From the NCBI RefSeq assembly GCF_963169125.1, contig NC_084794.1, forward strand, positions 118,272,358-118,336,357: 64,000 nt of DNA, given 5' to 3'. Below are positions 33,437 to 42,727 of the stretch, one piece after another. Made by a program: the position numbers and the translations under genes. The notes beneath the pieces were generated by a model. It worked only from the letters and a program-made list of their open reading frames with translations, ran no database searches and was not told where the DNA came from. This DNA is from Humulus lupulus. Taxonomy: Eukaryota; Streptophyta; Magnoliopsida; Rosales; Cannabaceae. Positions within the stretch are counted from its first letter, which is position 1; the number at the start of each line of letters is the position of its first letter.

Positions 33437-35830
33437 TGTAACAACCCAAATTTACTAATAAGGCTTAAGGGCCTTGATTAGTGTGTCGGGAGGGCATAAT
33501 TGGAATATATGTGATTTAATGATTAAAAGTATGCTATATGACTATTCGAATATCTGAGATGCATGACTATGTGTATTAGTATGCATGTAGGCCCTGATTA
33601 GGTTAGAAAAGGCATAATGGCATAACTGTATATATATGTGATAATTGTTGAGACCACATTATTATGTGGATATATTTGTGATCTATGATTCGAGACGATC
33701 CTAGTGAGCGGGTTAGCAAAAAAAGTCACGGCGGGAATTTATACCCGGCTCGGGGCGAGCCTGGGGGTATAAATGGGAATTTAGAGAATATATTGGGGTT
33801 AATTTTGACATTGAAGAATATAATTGGTTACTAGCTAAGTGTCGGGAAGTAAGCGATAAATATTAGAGACACTCGAGGAATTAGCGGGAATTGGGTGAAA
33901 TGACCAAAATGCCCCTAGGTGGATTAAAAGATTTAGAATTAAAGGGGAGGATATTGTCATTTGGCTTATAAAGGATAGGTATAACTGAGGCTTTACACTT
34001 AGTGGAACTTGTAGAAAGAAATAGAAGTTTGAAGGAAAGAAAAGAAAGAAAAAGAAGGGAAAGAAAGGGGAAGGAAAAGCAGGGCATTTCCAAGGTCGGT
34101 TTGGGACCTCTTCATCATTTTCATCTGGGGGTTTGAGGCTAGAATCAAAGGAGCTTAAGGCTGAGATTGTGAGCTTGAGGTCTTGATCAGATTGGGGAAA
34201 TCTAGCTGAGGTTATTCATCAGTTGAGATAAGACTTTGAGGTTTTCTTCAGTTTCTGGTTTTCATGTTGAACTAAGATGTCTAAGCTAAATTTGATGGGA
34301 ATTCTAGGGAATTCAAGCTAAGGGTTTGAGGAGGTGTAAGCCAAGGAGGTGTAGAGGCTAACTTAAGGTGGAATCTCCATTGAAGGTATGAAAATCTAGC
34401 TCTAAATTATGAGGTTTTGGTTGTTTTGCTGAAGTTTATGAGTTTGAGGTTCAACCATGGTGAATTTTGAGATTGGGAGTGCATGTGTTAAAATTTTATG
34501 TGGTTTGGATGCTTGGGATGAGTTAGACATGTTAGTAAGCTTGATTATAAGTTTGGTTGAAGTTTGGAGAAGTTTTTGTAAGGTTTGGCTCGGGGAAGAT
34601 CGAAGGAGGGAAAAACAACATTTGTTGTTCTGTGACTAGCGCTACATCGCTAGCCTTTGGGCGCTGTAGCGCTAGGCCATATACCCTGGGATGATTTTGG
34701 GCTCTGTTTGTAGCACTACAGTGCCCTCCTTAGAGTGCTGTAGCACTACCTTGTTTCCAGAAAGGGGTTTTTGAGTTATTTTCAAGTGTTTTTGCCCAGG
34801 GTTTCGGGGTTCGATTCCACCACCCCGTTTGGTGAAATTAGGGCTTCCCGAGGGCTTGGGATTGGTCCCGAGGACTCGGGATTTTTCCCAAGGCTAGGTT
34901 TTGGACTTGAGGTATGGTGATGATTCTGATCTATGGTTGTGACTAGGTGTACGCTAGGGCTCAAGAGGGATCGTGCTCAAGGATCAAAGTGAACGAAGCT
35001 AGCGAATTTAAAGGTAAGAAAACTGCACCCGGTTATGTGTTTGTGATGGGACTAAGTGCTCCCCATATTTGTATAATGTCAAAGATGGTATTATGCCATG
35101 GGACATGTGATAAACGACCTAAGGGTGTCGTATACAACATTTGTGCACAGGGCGCAACTTGGCCACTGGTAGTCGAGGACAGCTTAATATTCACTGAGCT
35201 CGGTTTAAGCGGGCCGGAGTCAGTGGGATAAACAGAGGGTGCGACCTAAGGACGCTAACCCTAGTTATCATTTGTGAATTGATTATTGTTATGAAATGAT
35301 ATGTTTGGTATGCTGAATACTTGGTTATCATGGATGCTTATACTGTTGAGAACATGTTTATGTGATATGAGATATTGGATTGTCTATTGACTGTTTATGC
35401 TTTATTATTGTGTTTTCTTGCTGGGCCTTGGCTCACGGGTGCTACGTGGTGTAGGTAAAGACAAAGGCAAGTTGGACCAATCCTGAGATGGAGGGCTGCG
35501 GGGTTGAATGTACATAGTCAGCTGTTCGGCCGCAATGGTCGAGGAGTGGATCACGACAAGGAATGCTTAATAGTCTGTTTTGCCTTAGAGTGGCTAATTA
35601 TTGTATTTAAATCTTGAATCTTTGTAAATGATTCTAATCTTGTTATTTTTGGGATCCCGTGTAACACAGAGAGTATTTATTTAAAAGAAATGTGGCTTTT
35701 GAGACCAAAATATTTTAACCCTAGTTCCACTATAGTTTTAGTAACACGTTTTAATTAAATGACTTAGTTAGCAAGTCTAACACCTTTATAAACACACATT
35801 GTAACGGTCTTGGCTATCCAGGGCATTACA
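33437..35830 (+). repeat. Solo gypsy LTR inserted in Copia-1 between protease and integrase
   Basis: It runs from TGTAACAACCC to GGGCATTACA (2394 bp), with the duplication CTATC at 33432-33436 and 35831-35835. The conserved TTTTCTTGCTGGGCCTTGG stretch at about 35410 gives plus orientation. A possible TATAAAG lies at 33967-33973. There is no primer site or coding sequence beside it. It carries the clearest four-part palindrome cluster (34638-34747). Confidence 0.93.
34638..34747. repeat. Palindrome cluster, AGCGCT and AGCACT cores
   Basis: Motifs are at 34638-34651 (AGCGCTACATCGCT), 34660-34673 (GGCGCTGTAGCGCT), 34712-34725 (AGCACTACAGTGCC) and 34734-34747 (AGTGCTGTAGCACT). Start-to-start spacing is 22, 52 and 22 bp. 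Confidence 0.9.
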
Positions 35831-35835
35831 CTATC

Positions 35836-37010
35836 ACACCCTTGATTCCCGGTTTTCCAAGTAAATTGCCACACACAAGGTTTCTACTCATTTCCGGTAC
35901 ATACGTTGGTGAGTAGAACCTTCTTGTCGGATGTGAAGAACAAATCAATAGTTCCCTTTCCTTCAACCTTGGACCTTTTCTCATTGCCCATCTGTATCTC
36001 CTACCCTTCCTTTGAAGATTCAAAGGTCTTGTAAAGAGTTCTATCATAGGTAACATGAATGGTGGCACAAGTATCATACCACCAGCCACTTACCTTTCCA
36101 TGAATGCCATTAACTTTGCTTAGTGTTGCCACTAGCTCTTCTTGGGTTGAATTGACTCTTGCCTCATTGTTTTGGCTCCTCTTGAACCTACAATTTCTAG
36201 CAAAGTGGCCATTCTTGCCACACACAAAGCAAGGTCCTTTGAAACCTTTGAATTGTCCCTCATTCTTCTTGGGCCCCAAGGGTTTTTGACCATTGCCCTT
36301 GTTCTTACCAATCCCTTTGCCCTTGTTAGGAGGGTTAGAAGTCTCTCAATTGGACTTCTCTTCATTCATATCTCTAGAGCGAGATTCCTCCTCAATTTTC
36401 AAGTGTTTGAGAATATTTTCCAAAGAAATCTATTAATTTCTATGGAGAATTTTCTTTCTATAGTCTCTCTAAGAAGGAGGTAACTTGGCTATAATGGCAC
36501 CAACAAGGAATTTTTCCGGAAATATAATCTTAACTGTAGACAATTTATTCACAATAATTTGAAACTCATGAATTTGAGGGAGAAGGGGTTTATCATCATG
36601 AAATTTAAATTCCATATACTGAGTAATAGGAAATTTCTTAGTACCTTCTTCTTCCGCTTTGTTCTTCCTTTCCAAGGTCTCCCAAATCTCCTTGGCGGTG
36701 TTGGTGTTGGTGTAGAGATCATAGAGCCTATCCAAGAGAGCATTAAGGATGTGACCCTTACATATCAATTCATCTTTTTCGCGCTTCTTCCTTTCTTTGA
36801 CAACTTCTTGAGTATCATCTTCCATGGGCTCTTACAAGGCTTTTAGGTATTTATCCAAGACATAGAAAACTTTTAAAGTGGTGAGCAAGAATCTAATTTT
36901 TTCTTGCCAACGAACAAAGTTAGTCCCATCAAACCTATCCAATCTAACAAAGTCTTGAGTTATATATTTCAATGTCGAAAGAGAGTTAGATTCTTCCACG
37001 ACATGCTATC
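35836..37010 (-). pseudogene. Copia-1 gag and protease start
   Basis: On the minus strand the gag begins near 37005 (LDRFDGTNFVRWQEKI). The UBN2-type domain continues at 36469-36825 (RLYDLYTNTNTAKEIWETLE, QYMEFKFHDDKPL, KLPPS). The knuckle CFVCGKNGHFARNC is near 36190-36240, then the protease site WWYDTCATIHV. The active site is DTC (36067-36075) where DSG or DTG is usual; Copia-2 has the same DTC. The end ...RNLVCGNLLGKPGIKGV meets the solo LTR. Frameshifts near 36360-36470 and 36830 break it. No certain start codon remains. Confidence 0.88.
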
Positions 37011-37104
37011 TCAGATTATAGAGTATTAGAATGTTGGGGGAGAGTGAGATAACATTGTTATATTATTTCTATAATATAATATTAGATTAAATAATGTGAC
37101 AAAA

Positions 37105-37136
37105 TGTGATTTGTCACATAAATGTGATTTGTCACA
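37105..37136. repeat. Two TGTGATTTGTCACA inverted repeats
   Basis: The 14-bp sequence TGTGATTTGTCACA (5-bp arms, 4-base loop) occurs at 37105-37118 and 37123-37136, inside the small solo LTR. Confidence 0.85.
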
Positions 37137-37426
37137 TCTTGTAACATATTATTGAGAGTCACAAAATTGGACACATGTGTGTGCCCAAATGTGACATTTT
37201 TGGAGTTACAAAATCAGTTACAAATTTGTAACTCCCAAATATTACCCAATAATGTGTATATTATACATTACACATTTGAGATTGGATTTCATAAAGCCAT
37301 TATGAAATATGGCTGTTGGAGGTATGATTTTAACCCCAATAATGTGTTTTGGGAGTTGCAAAATCATTTGGGAGGGTTTGGAACCGTTTGGAAAAATAAC
37401 ACATTTTCAAGTGCTGAAAATGGGCT

Positions 37427-37513
37427 GTGGCCACGGCCACTGAATGATGGTGGCCGCGGCTTGGGGGACAGAGAGCAGTGGCCGCGGCCACTGATGTCCC
37501 TGGCCGCGGCCAC
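37427..37513. repeat. Palindrome cluster, GGCCGCGGCC core
   Basis: GTGGCCACGGCCAC at 37427-37440, TGGCCGCGGC near 37451, GTGGCCGCGGCCAC at 37478-37491 and TGGCCGCGGCCACA at 37501-37514. Centres are about 23, 28 and 22 bp apart. The TATA motif follows about 170 bp downstream. Confidence 0.88.
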
Positions 37514-37679
37514 AGGTGCATTTCAGGCCAAATTTTTAGCTTTTTCCAAATGTGTTGAACGGTTCTAAAAACCCAAATAACTTCCAAATCTCAATTTTAA
37601 TTCCATATTAATCCAATTAAACATTGGTAACAACCATGGGGGTTGGTGGAATTTGAAATCCAAAGGGTATCTCAAACTC

Positions 37680-37688
37680 TATAAATAG
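37680..37688 (+). promoter_or_regulatory. Putative TATA box of the small solo LTR
   Basis: TATAAATAG in the context AACTCTATAAATAGAAGCC, the same form as in the gypsy A LTR, about 625 bp into the LTR. Confidence 0.55.
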
Positions 37689-38649
37689 AAGCCTAATGTT
37701 CACTTGTAGGACACACCATTTTTCATCCACAAAGCACTTGGATGAAAAATACACCTTGAGGCTTGATAATTCCAGAGAGCTATTTCCTAGAGAGATCCCT
37801 TAGTGCTTAGAGAATAGGGGGAAATAAGCTTTTGGACAAAGGTCTTGAACCTTGTTCAAGTTGGTGATCCCCACTACTCTACACTTTGGTTGTGTGAGAG
37901 TTAGTTTGTGTTTTCATTCTTTTGTTCTTCTTATTTACTTATATTGTTATAATATTGAGTTTGTAATCTTCTTCTTCTACATCTTTTTATTTACTTGTAT
38001 TTTGAGCAATTGAGTTGTAATACTTATTTAATCAATATTATCTTGTCCATTGTATTTTTGCATAGAGTTGTATTTGGTTTTTCCACTTTTCCATTGAGCA
38101 ATTATAATATATATTCTCTAACAAACACCACCTCAAAAAATAGAATCTACAAAAAAAAAAAAAATATTGATAGAGACTAAATAAAGATTGAGAAAGAACT
38201 TGCAAACCCAAGTAGATCAATGGTCTTCTTCAAGTTTGATGAAGCTTCAAAACCCTTAGGAAAAACCACCACTTTGAGAAAATCCTTCCTTTGAACAAAG
38301 CAAAAACACAAAACCAAGGCTTATACAAGTTGCAAAACGTTGTCCTAATACTCTATTTCCTAGTCACCATGGATGCTAGAGGCCTTCTGTTGAGGAAATG
38401 AGGATTGAGATTTAACAAGCCTTAAACTCTCAAAGTCAAGAACTTTCTTTGAGAGTTCTTGGAGAAAACTTCAGATTCTTGGAGCTAGAGAAAGAGGGTA
38501 GAGAGAGATTGGAGAGAGTGATCAAGTCTTCCAAAACACTGTTTTGACCCTTATATAGAGCAAGCACCGTCATTAGGTCTAACCAATAGGATTAGACTTA
38601 TAAAACACATCATTAAGAGCATTTCACATAACTTTCACATATTGCAGCA

Positions 38650-38742
38650 GGCGATGCGTCACCTGCAAGCAGGTGATGTTAGGGTTTCTTGAAACCCTAT
38701 GCATCGGGCGATGCTACGCCACTTGGGTGGCGATGTATCACC
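38650..38742. repeat. Palindrome cluster of the shared copia LTR
   Basis: GGCGATGCGTCACC at 38650-38663, a degenerate GGTGATGTTAGG at 38672, GGCGATGCTACGCC at 38707-38720 and GGCGATGTATCACC at 38729-38742. Centres are 22, 35 and 22 bp apart. On the minus strand they lie 90-190 bp upstream of the TATA-like motif at 38551. Confidence 0.8.
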
Positions 38743-39121
38743 ACCCTCTCTATTTTTGGACACTCCCAAAGGTCCTAAAAATGCTCTAAATGCTATCAAA
38801 ATTTTTGGGAACCCTTAGACACTTTCATGCATCACTTTGGACCCAAAATTACATTTTAAAAGTGCCTACAATTGAAGCTCAAATTTCACATCTTCACTTT
38901 GTGAAATTTACTAAGTGTTTATACCTTGCTTGTATTTTAACACTTATCTTTTGTATTTAACCAATCATAACATATTTGCTACCTTTAGAGATGTTTGTTG
39001 CTCTTCAACTGAATTTCATTGAAAGCCAATGGCTTAACCATCATGTCCTGTAGCAACCAATATTAACTATTCTAGATGGGACTCTAAATCGTTAATGTTG
39101 TTAGTTGTTCCCTTATCAACA

Positions 39122-39253
39122 ACTTGTTCTTACCCATTGAACTCTGCACTTGATGTATACGAGCTTTGAGTTGGGTTTGCCATCATTGGGGAATCTATTT
39201 GTCAAGGAGTTTTAGTCTCATCCCTCTTTTTGTATAACTAACCAAATCTCTCC
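39122..39253 (-). pseudogene. Copia-2 RNase H C-terminal end
   Basis: The minus strand reads RDLVSYTKRGMRLKLLDK and a stop near 39199, matching the Copia-1 end ([15 protein letters not shown]) at 1530. The remainder toward 39122 is the short 3' untranslated part, which also matches 1448-1529. The coding sequence continues at 45863 beyond the inserted element. Confidence 0.8.
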
Positions 39254-40257
39254 TGTTGACCGCGTTTTTGGCCAATGATGTGAGAATGTCAAAAACGACA
39301 AACCTTCAAGAGAATTCAAACGACATAGACGGTTTAATAAAGAAAGTAAATAACACACACAATGGTTCAGCCCCAATATGTTGGTAATAGCCTAATCCAC
39401 TTAGAGTTGTGATTATAGATCTGTACTCAAGATCAGATGAACTGAGCCAACTGAGTTTCTTTAGTACAGATTGCAAGAATATAAGAATTATTTCAGATGC
39501 AAGCACTTTCTCTCTCTAGAAAACTCAGACCCAAAATTTCCCAAAAGTCCCAAAAAGAAGAAGAAGAAGTCCATTCTAATCTCATAAGCCATATATTTAT
39601 AGGCTTAGGATCATACATCTGATATCCCCTAGAATCGAGATATTTTATTATATTTATTACATTTAAATTACAAAAAACATTCAAAATGTAACAAAACCCC
39701 CAATTTGTGGGAAGAATGAGAGATTCCCACGCGTGCCAAGACCGGTTCTTGTTGAAGCCGTTTATGGGAATCTTGACTTAGTCCTCCTCTATCTGGTCGA
39801 CCCATATCTCCTACTGACCATTCATGCAAGTGCTGGTCGGACACATGCATATTGGACATATGCAAGCGCTGGTAGGACATGCACTTGCTAGTAGGACATG
39901 CATTTGCTGGTCGGACATGTGCATGGTGGTAGGACATGCACCCCACTCGTCGAACATGGCACTCTCCTCTAGCATGCCATGTCTCTCGTCTAACATGGCA
40001 CTCTCCTCTAGCATGCCAGTGCTGGTAGGACATGTGCATGCTGGTAGGACAATGTCACTCCTGGGCAGACAAACACGTGACTGGTCGGACAAGGTCATGC
40101 CTGGTCGGTCATGACACTTCTCAAGCAGTCAAAATTTTATCACAACTCTAAGGAGTCAATGTATTTATTGACTATTTAATGTGTCTTTTATGGACCATGT
40201 ACTGCCACTTGTCACCTCTATTGCCACGTCATCGATCTCCATTTTTTGGGGATAACA
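39254..40257 (-). repeat. 3' LTR of the gag-only element
   Basis: It is 1004 bp, about 137 bp longer than the other LTR. The difference lies in an array of GCTGGTAGGACATGCA-like units at about 39825-40100. A minus-strand TATAAATATA lies at 39592-39601. Reading frames across the array are repeat artefacts. Confidence 0.9.
39825..40100. repeat. Short tandem units around GGACATG in the LTR
   Basis: Repeated units such as TGCTGGTCGGACA, GCTGGTAGGACATGCA and CTCTCCTCTAGCATGCCA occur in a run. The 5' LTR keeps only a few of them (45575-45705). Confidence 0.75.
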
Positions 40258-40270
40258 TTTTCCCCCCAAG
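40258..40270 (-). other. Polypurine tract of the gag-only element
   Basis: The plus strand TTTTCCCCCCAAG, read on the minus strand as CTTGGGGGGAAAA, lies directly before the LTR start TGTTATCCCC. Confidence 0.85.
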
Positions 40271-42727
40271 TTTATTATACGATTTTTCTCGTATGATAAA
40301 CTTTTCTTCTAGCAAAATATTCTCGAGGTCATCCAAAAGCTCCTACCCGGTTGATAACTTTCACGTAAACTCCCACGACTGAACTTGTCCTGTGATTTCT
40401 TCAAACTCTATTTTCTTGATATAATGAAAACATAGCCTCCCTTTTGATTCTCCTTTTGCCTATTTTGCAAAATTATCATAGTATAGAGGCAGGTTGTTGA
40501 GTATCCTCGATTTGGTTGCGCTAGGATTACAATTTCGGTGATCGAACTCACCGCTGACATGCGTCCGACCAGGCACACTCCTAGTCCAAGCACTCTCCTC
40601 GGTCATGCATCCGACCAGGCATGGTCCTAGCCCAAGCACTCTCCCTCGGACATGCGTCCAACCACGCCCTTAGACTGCTCCTCAGACCAAAGTCCGACCA
40701 CACTCCTTGGACTGCTCCTCGGACCAAAGTCCGACCACACCATGGCCTCTCCTCGGACCAAAGTCCGATCACACCTTGGACTTCTCCTCGGACTTCTCCT
40801 CGGACCAAAGTCCGATCACACCTTGGACTTCTCCTCGGACCAAAGTCCGACCACACCTTGGCCTCTCCTCGGATCAAAGTCCGATCACACCTTGGACTTC
40901 TCCTCGGACCAAAGCCCGATCACACCTTGGCCTCTCCTCGGACCAAAGTTCGATCACACCTTGGACTTCTCCTTGGACCAAAGTCCGACCACACCTTGGC
41001 CTCTCCTCGGACCAAAGTCCGATCACACCTTGGACTGCTCCTCAGACCAAAGTCTGACCACGCTTTTAGATTCTCCTCGGACCAAAGTCCGACCACGCCC
41101 TTGGATTCTCCTCGGACCAAAGTCCGATCACGCCTCGGGCCTAAGGTGTCCGACCAGACACACAAGGGTGTTGGCGTTGGGCTCCTCGGATGGGCTTGCT
41201 TGGATGCCTCTCTTAAATCACTCAGGCGTGTATCTCCTCCTCGGATGCAGCACCTTAGGCACCGAATACCATAGGCACTAGACACACCGCTCGGATGTAA
41301 CTCGTCTTGGTCAGACGTAGCACCTTAGGCACCAAATTTCTGGGCCTAGATCCTTGGACATAGGCGAGATGCTCCTTGTGCTAACATGCATCCGATAGGC
41401 CATCTCAAGGTATGCTCGGACACCACATTTTTTAAATACTTTAAGCACCCTTAGGCACTCTTAGGCATTTGTTTGAGCACATGGTATAGCCATTTAAGCA
41501 TGCCATGTCCCTCCGAACACCATTAAAACACCTTGTTCGAATCTCCCATAATTATTTTGAGAGATTGATTTCTCTCAATCAATCTTGGTGAAAACTTGAC
41601 TTCTCCTCTCAAAGACAACTTTTCACTATGTAGTATTTATTTTGCATGCATTTGTTTGATTCACTCCAGGGAAGTTGATCTGTGATACATGCTTAGCCAT
41701 AGAGTCCCCTACTCGACCAGTGGTACATGCTCAGCTGACCAGGGAAGTTGTATCTCTCCCGACCAGGAAAATGTTGCACCTGATCAGCTAGACTTTGTAC
41801 CTTGCTAGTAGTTTACTCTTTATTTTTGTATAGTTGAGCTGTTGGCATCTATACTTTACTTATCTTTGTTAACTTAAAACATTCTAAGTCTCCTCTAGAC
41901 TTAAAAAGTTATAATTTTTTTGTGAATAGTAAAGTCACTCTGGTGTATGCCTTCTATTTTCGCATGAGTACTTAGTTTTCTAACTTAGAAATTCTAGCCA
42001 TTTCATAAGTCCATACTAAGTATACTTTCTCACACTCTTATTGCTCTAACATTTTATGAGCATGCTTATTGTCACATGAATATCTGCTCCTAACTTGAAA
42101 TTTTTAAACAAAATTCCAAGTTACTTAAGCTTTGTCAAACAAGTTAGCTTAATGGCCTTTTTGGACTTCGAAAATTTACAAGTCAGCCTAAAAACAGATA
42201 TATTAGCTCGTGCTCTTATTGCCCGTGTTAAATTATATACCAGTATACCCCATGTGCCCCCCAGGTGATTGAGGGTTGAAAGATCCTCAGTCACTTGCTA
42301 CTTGACAGAATCTGTTCGAGCAGTTAATTACTCGTGAAACACATAGAATATATGGAAAATATTCCAGCAGTTGAACACTGCTTGAACATATCGACCAGTT
42401 GAACACTGCCCGATTTTACCGACCAGTTGAACACTGCTCGGATAACTAACACACATGCATATTTGTAGCAAGGATCGACCACGCTGCGCGTAGTCTCTTT
42501 TATTACTCGTAAATTAAAATGGACAAAACATGTCTAATAACGAGTCTTAAACAACCAAAATTGTTCAAAAATAAAATGACTGGTTAGCAAATAACCAGCT
42601 CATACACCAAACTTAAATAACAAGTCTAAAAACTTGAAATCAAGATACCACTCTGAAAGCGGTATTTAAAAATAATACATCCTTTGGTGCTCGCCACTCT
42701 AGTGGTTCCTGATCCTAGCACTCCTGC
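40271..42727 (-). other. Noncoding interior of the gag-only element
   Basis: No protein motif was found here. It has the hairpin minisatellite (40679-41140), a region of unclear origin at 41160-42360, and three copies of CAGTTGAACACTGC-like sequence at 42368-42440. An autonomous Tat element would hold protease, RT and integrase here. Confidence 0.7.
40679..41140. repeat. Minisatellite of 13 hairpin units (34/35 bp, dimeric)
   Basis: Thirteen units contain TCGGACCAAAGTCCGA, a 6-bp stem with a CAAA loop. Start points of the GACC element are 40685, 40722, 40756, 40803, 40838, 40872, 40907, 40941, 40976, 41010, 41045, 41080 and 41115. Between 40838 and 41045 they alternate 34 and 35 bp, with TTGGACTT and TTGGCCT variants alternating, so the higher-order unit is 69 bp. 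Because 69 is divisible by three, long spurious frames stay open on both strands. Confidence 0.93.

Larger units (their letters stand above)
37056..38123 (+). repeat. Small solo LTR inside the copia LTR
   Basis: It reads TGTTATATTATTTC... to ...ATTCTCTAACA, 1068 bp, flanked by AACAT (37051-37055) and AACAC (38124-38128), a 4 of 5 match. Comparison with the uninterrupted copia LTR at 62366 shows the same insertion limits. It has TATAAATAG at 37680-37688 and four GGCCGCGGCC-type palindromes. It is probably a copia-type LTR, but its parent element is not in the window. Confidence 0.78.
1448..39121 (-). mobile_element. Copia-1, dismembered minus-strand Ty1/copia element
   Basis: Pieces of one copia element appear in the right order on the minus strand. 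From right to left they are the LTR (37032-39121), gag-protease (35836-37010), integrase start (33028-33431), integrase end (7820-8258), RT start (5501-5903) and RT-RNase H (1530-2816). Four insertions separate them: 2817-5495, 5909-7814, 8259-33027 and 33437-35830. Three of these have clear 5-bp target duplications. The integrase middle was lost beside the 8259-33027 block, and no 3' LTR is visible left of 1448. The RNase H and gag motifs resemble Tork-type elements. Confidence 0.8.
37032..39121 (-). repeat. Copia LTR shared by Copia-1 and Copia-2
   Basis: It reads TGTTGGGGGAGAG... to ...CTTATCAACA on the plus strand and is about 1.0 kb once the inserted 37056-38123 is removed. On its left is Copia-1 gag (the 5' side of that element). 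On its right is the 3' end of another copia internal region (39122). One LTR thus serves two head-to-tail elements. The second copy is at 62366. A minus-strand TATA-like CTCTATATAA lies at 38551-38560. Confidence 0.8.

Noticed and set aside
35826..36089. A small secreted-type protein on the minus strand
   Set aside because: It is another frame over the copia protease region that contains the DTC motif.
38140..38165. A-rich run as the tail of a SINE or LINE
   Set aside because: The flanks align with the other copia LTR at 62405 onward, so the run is a local expansion inside the LTR.
39668..40114. His/Cys-rich reading frames that look like metal-binding repeats
   Set aside because: They arise from the GGACATG tandem units inside an LTR, occur on both strands, and are absent from the shorter partner LTR.
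40679..41140. A CRISPR-like array
   Set aside because: Regular repeats are present, but the spacers are themselves repeats, there are no cas genes, and the setting is a plant retrotransposon.
40621..41285. Long overlapping reading frames on both strands, up to 217 codons
   Set aside because: They cover the 34/35-bp minisatellite. The 69-bp dimer is a multiple of three, so frames stay open by repetition. They have no protein motif.
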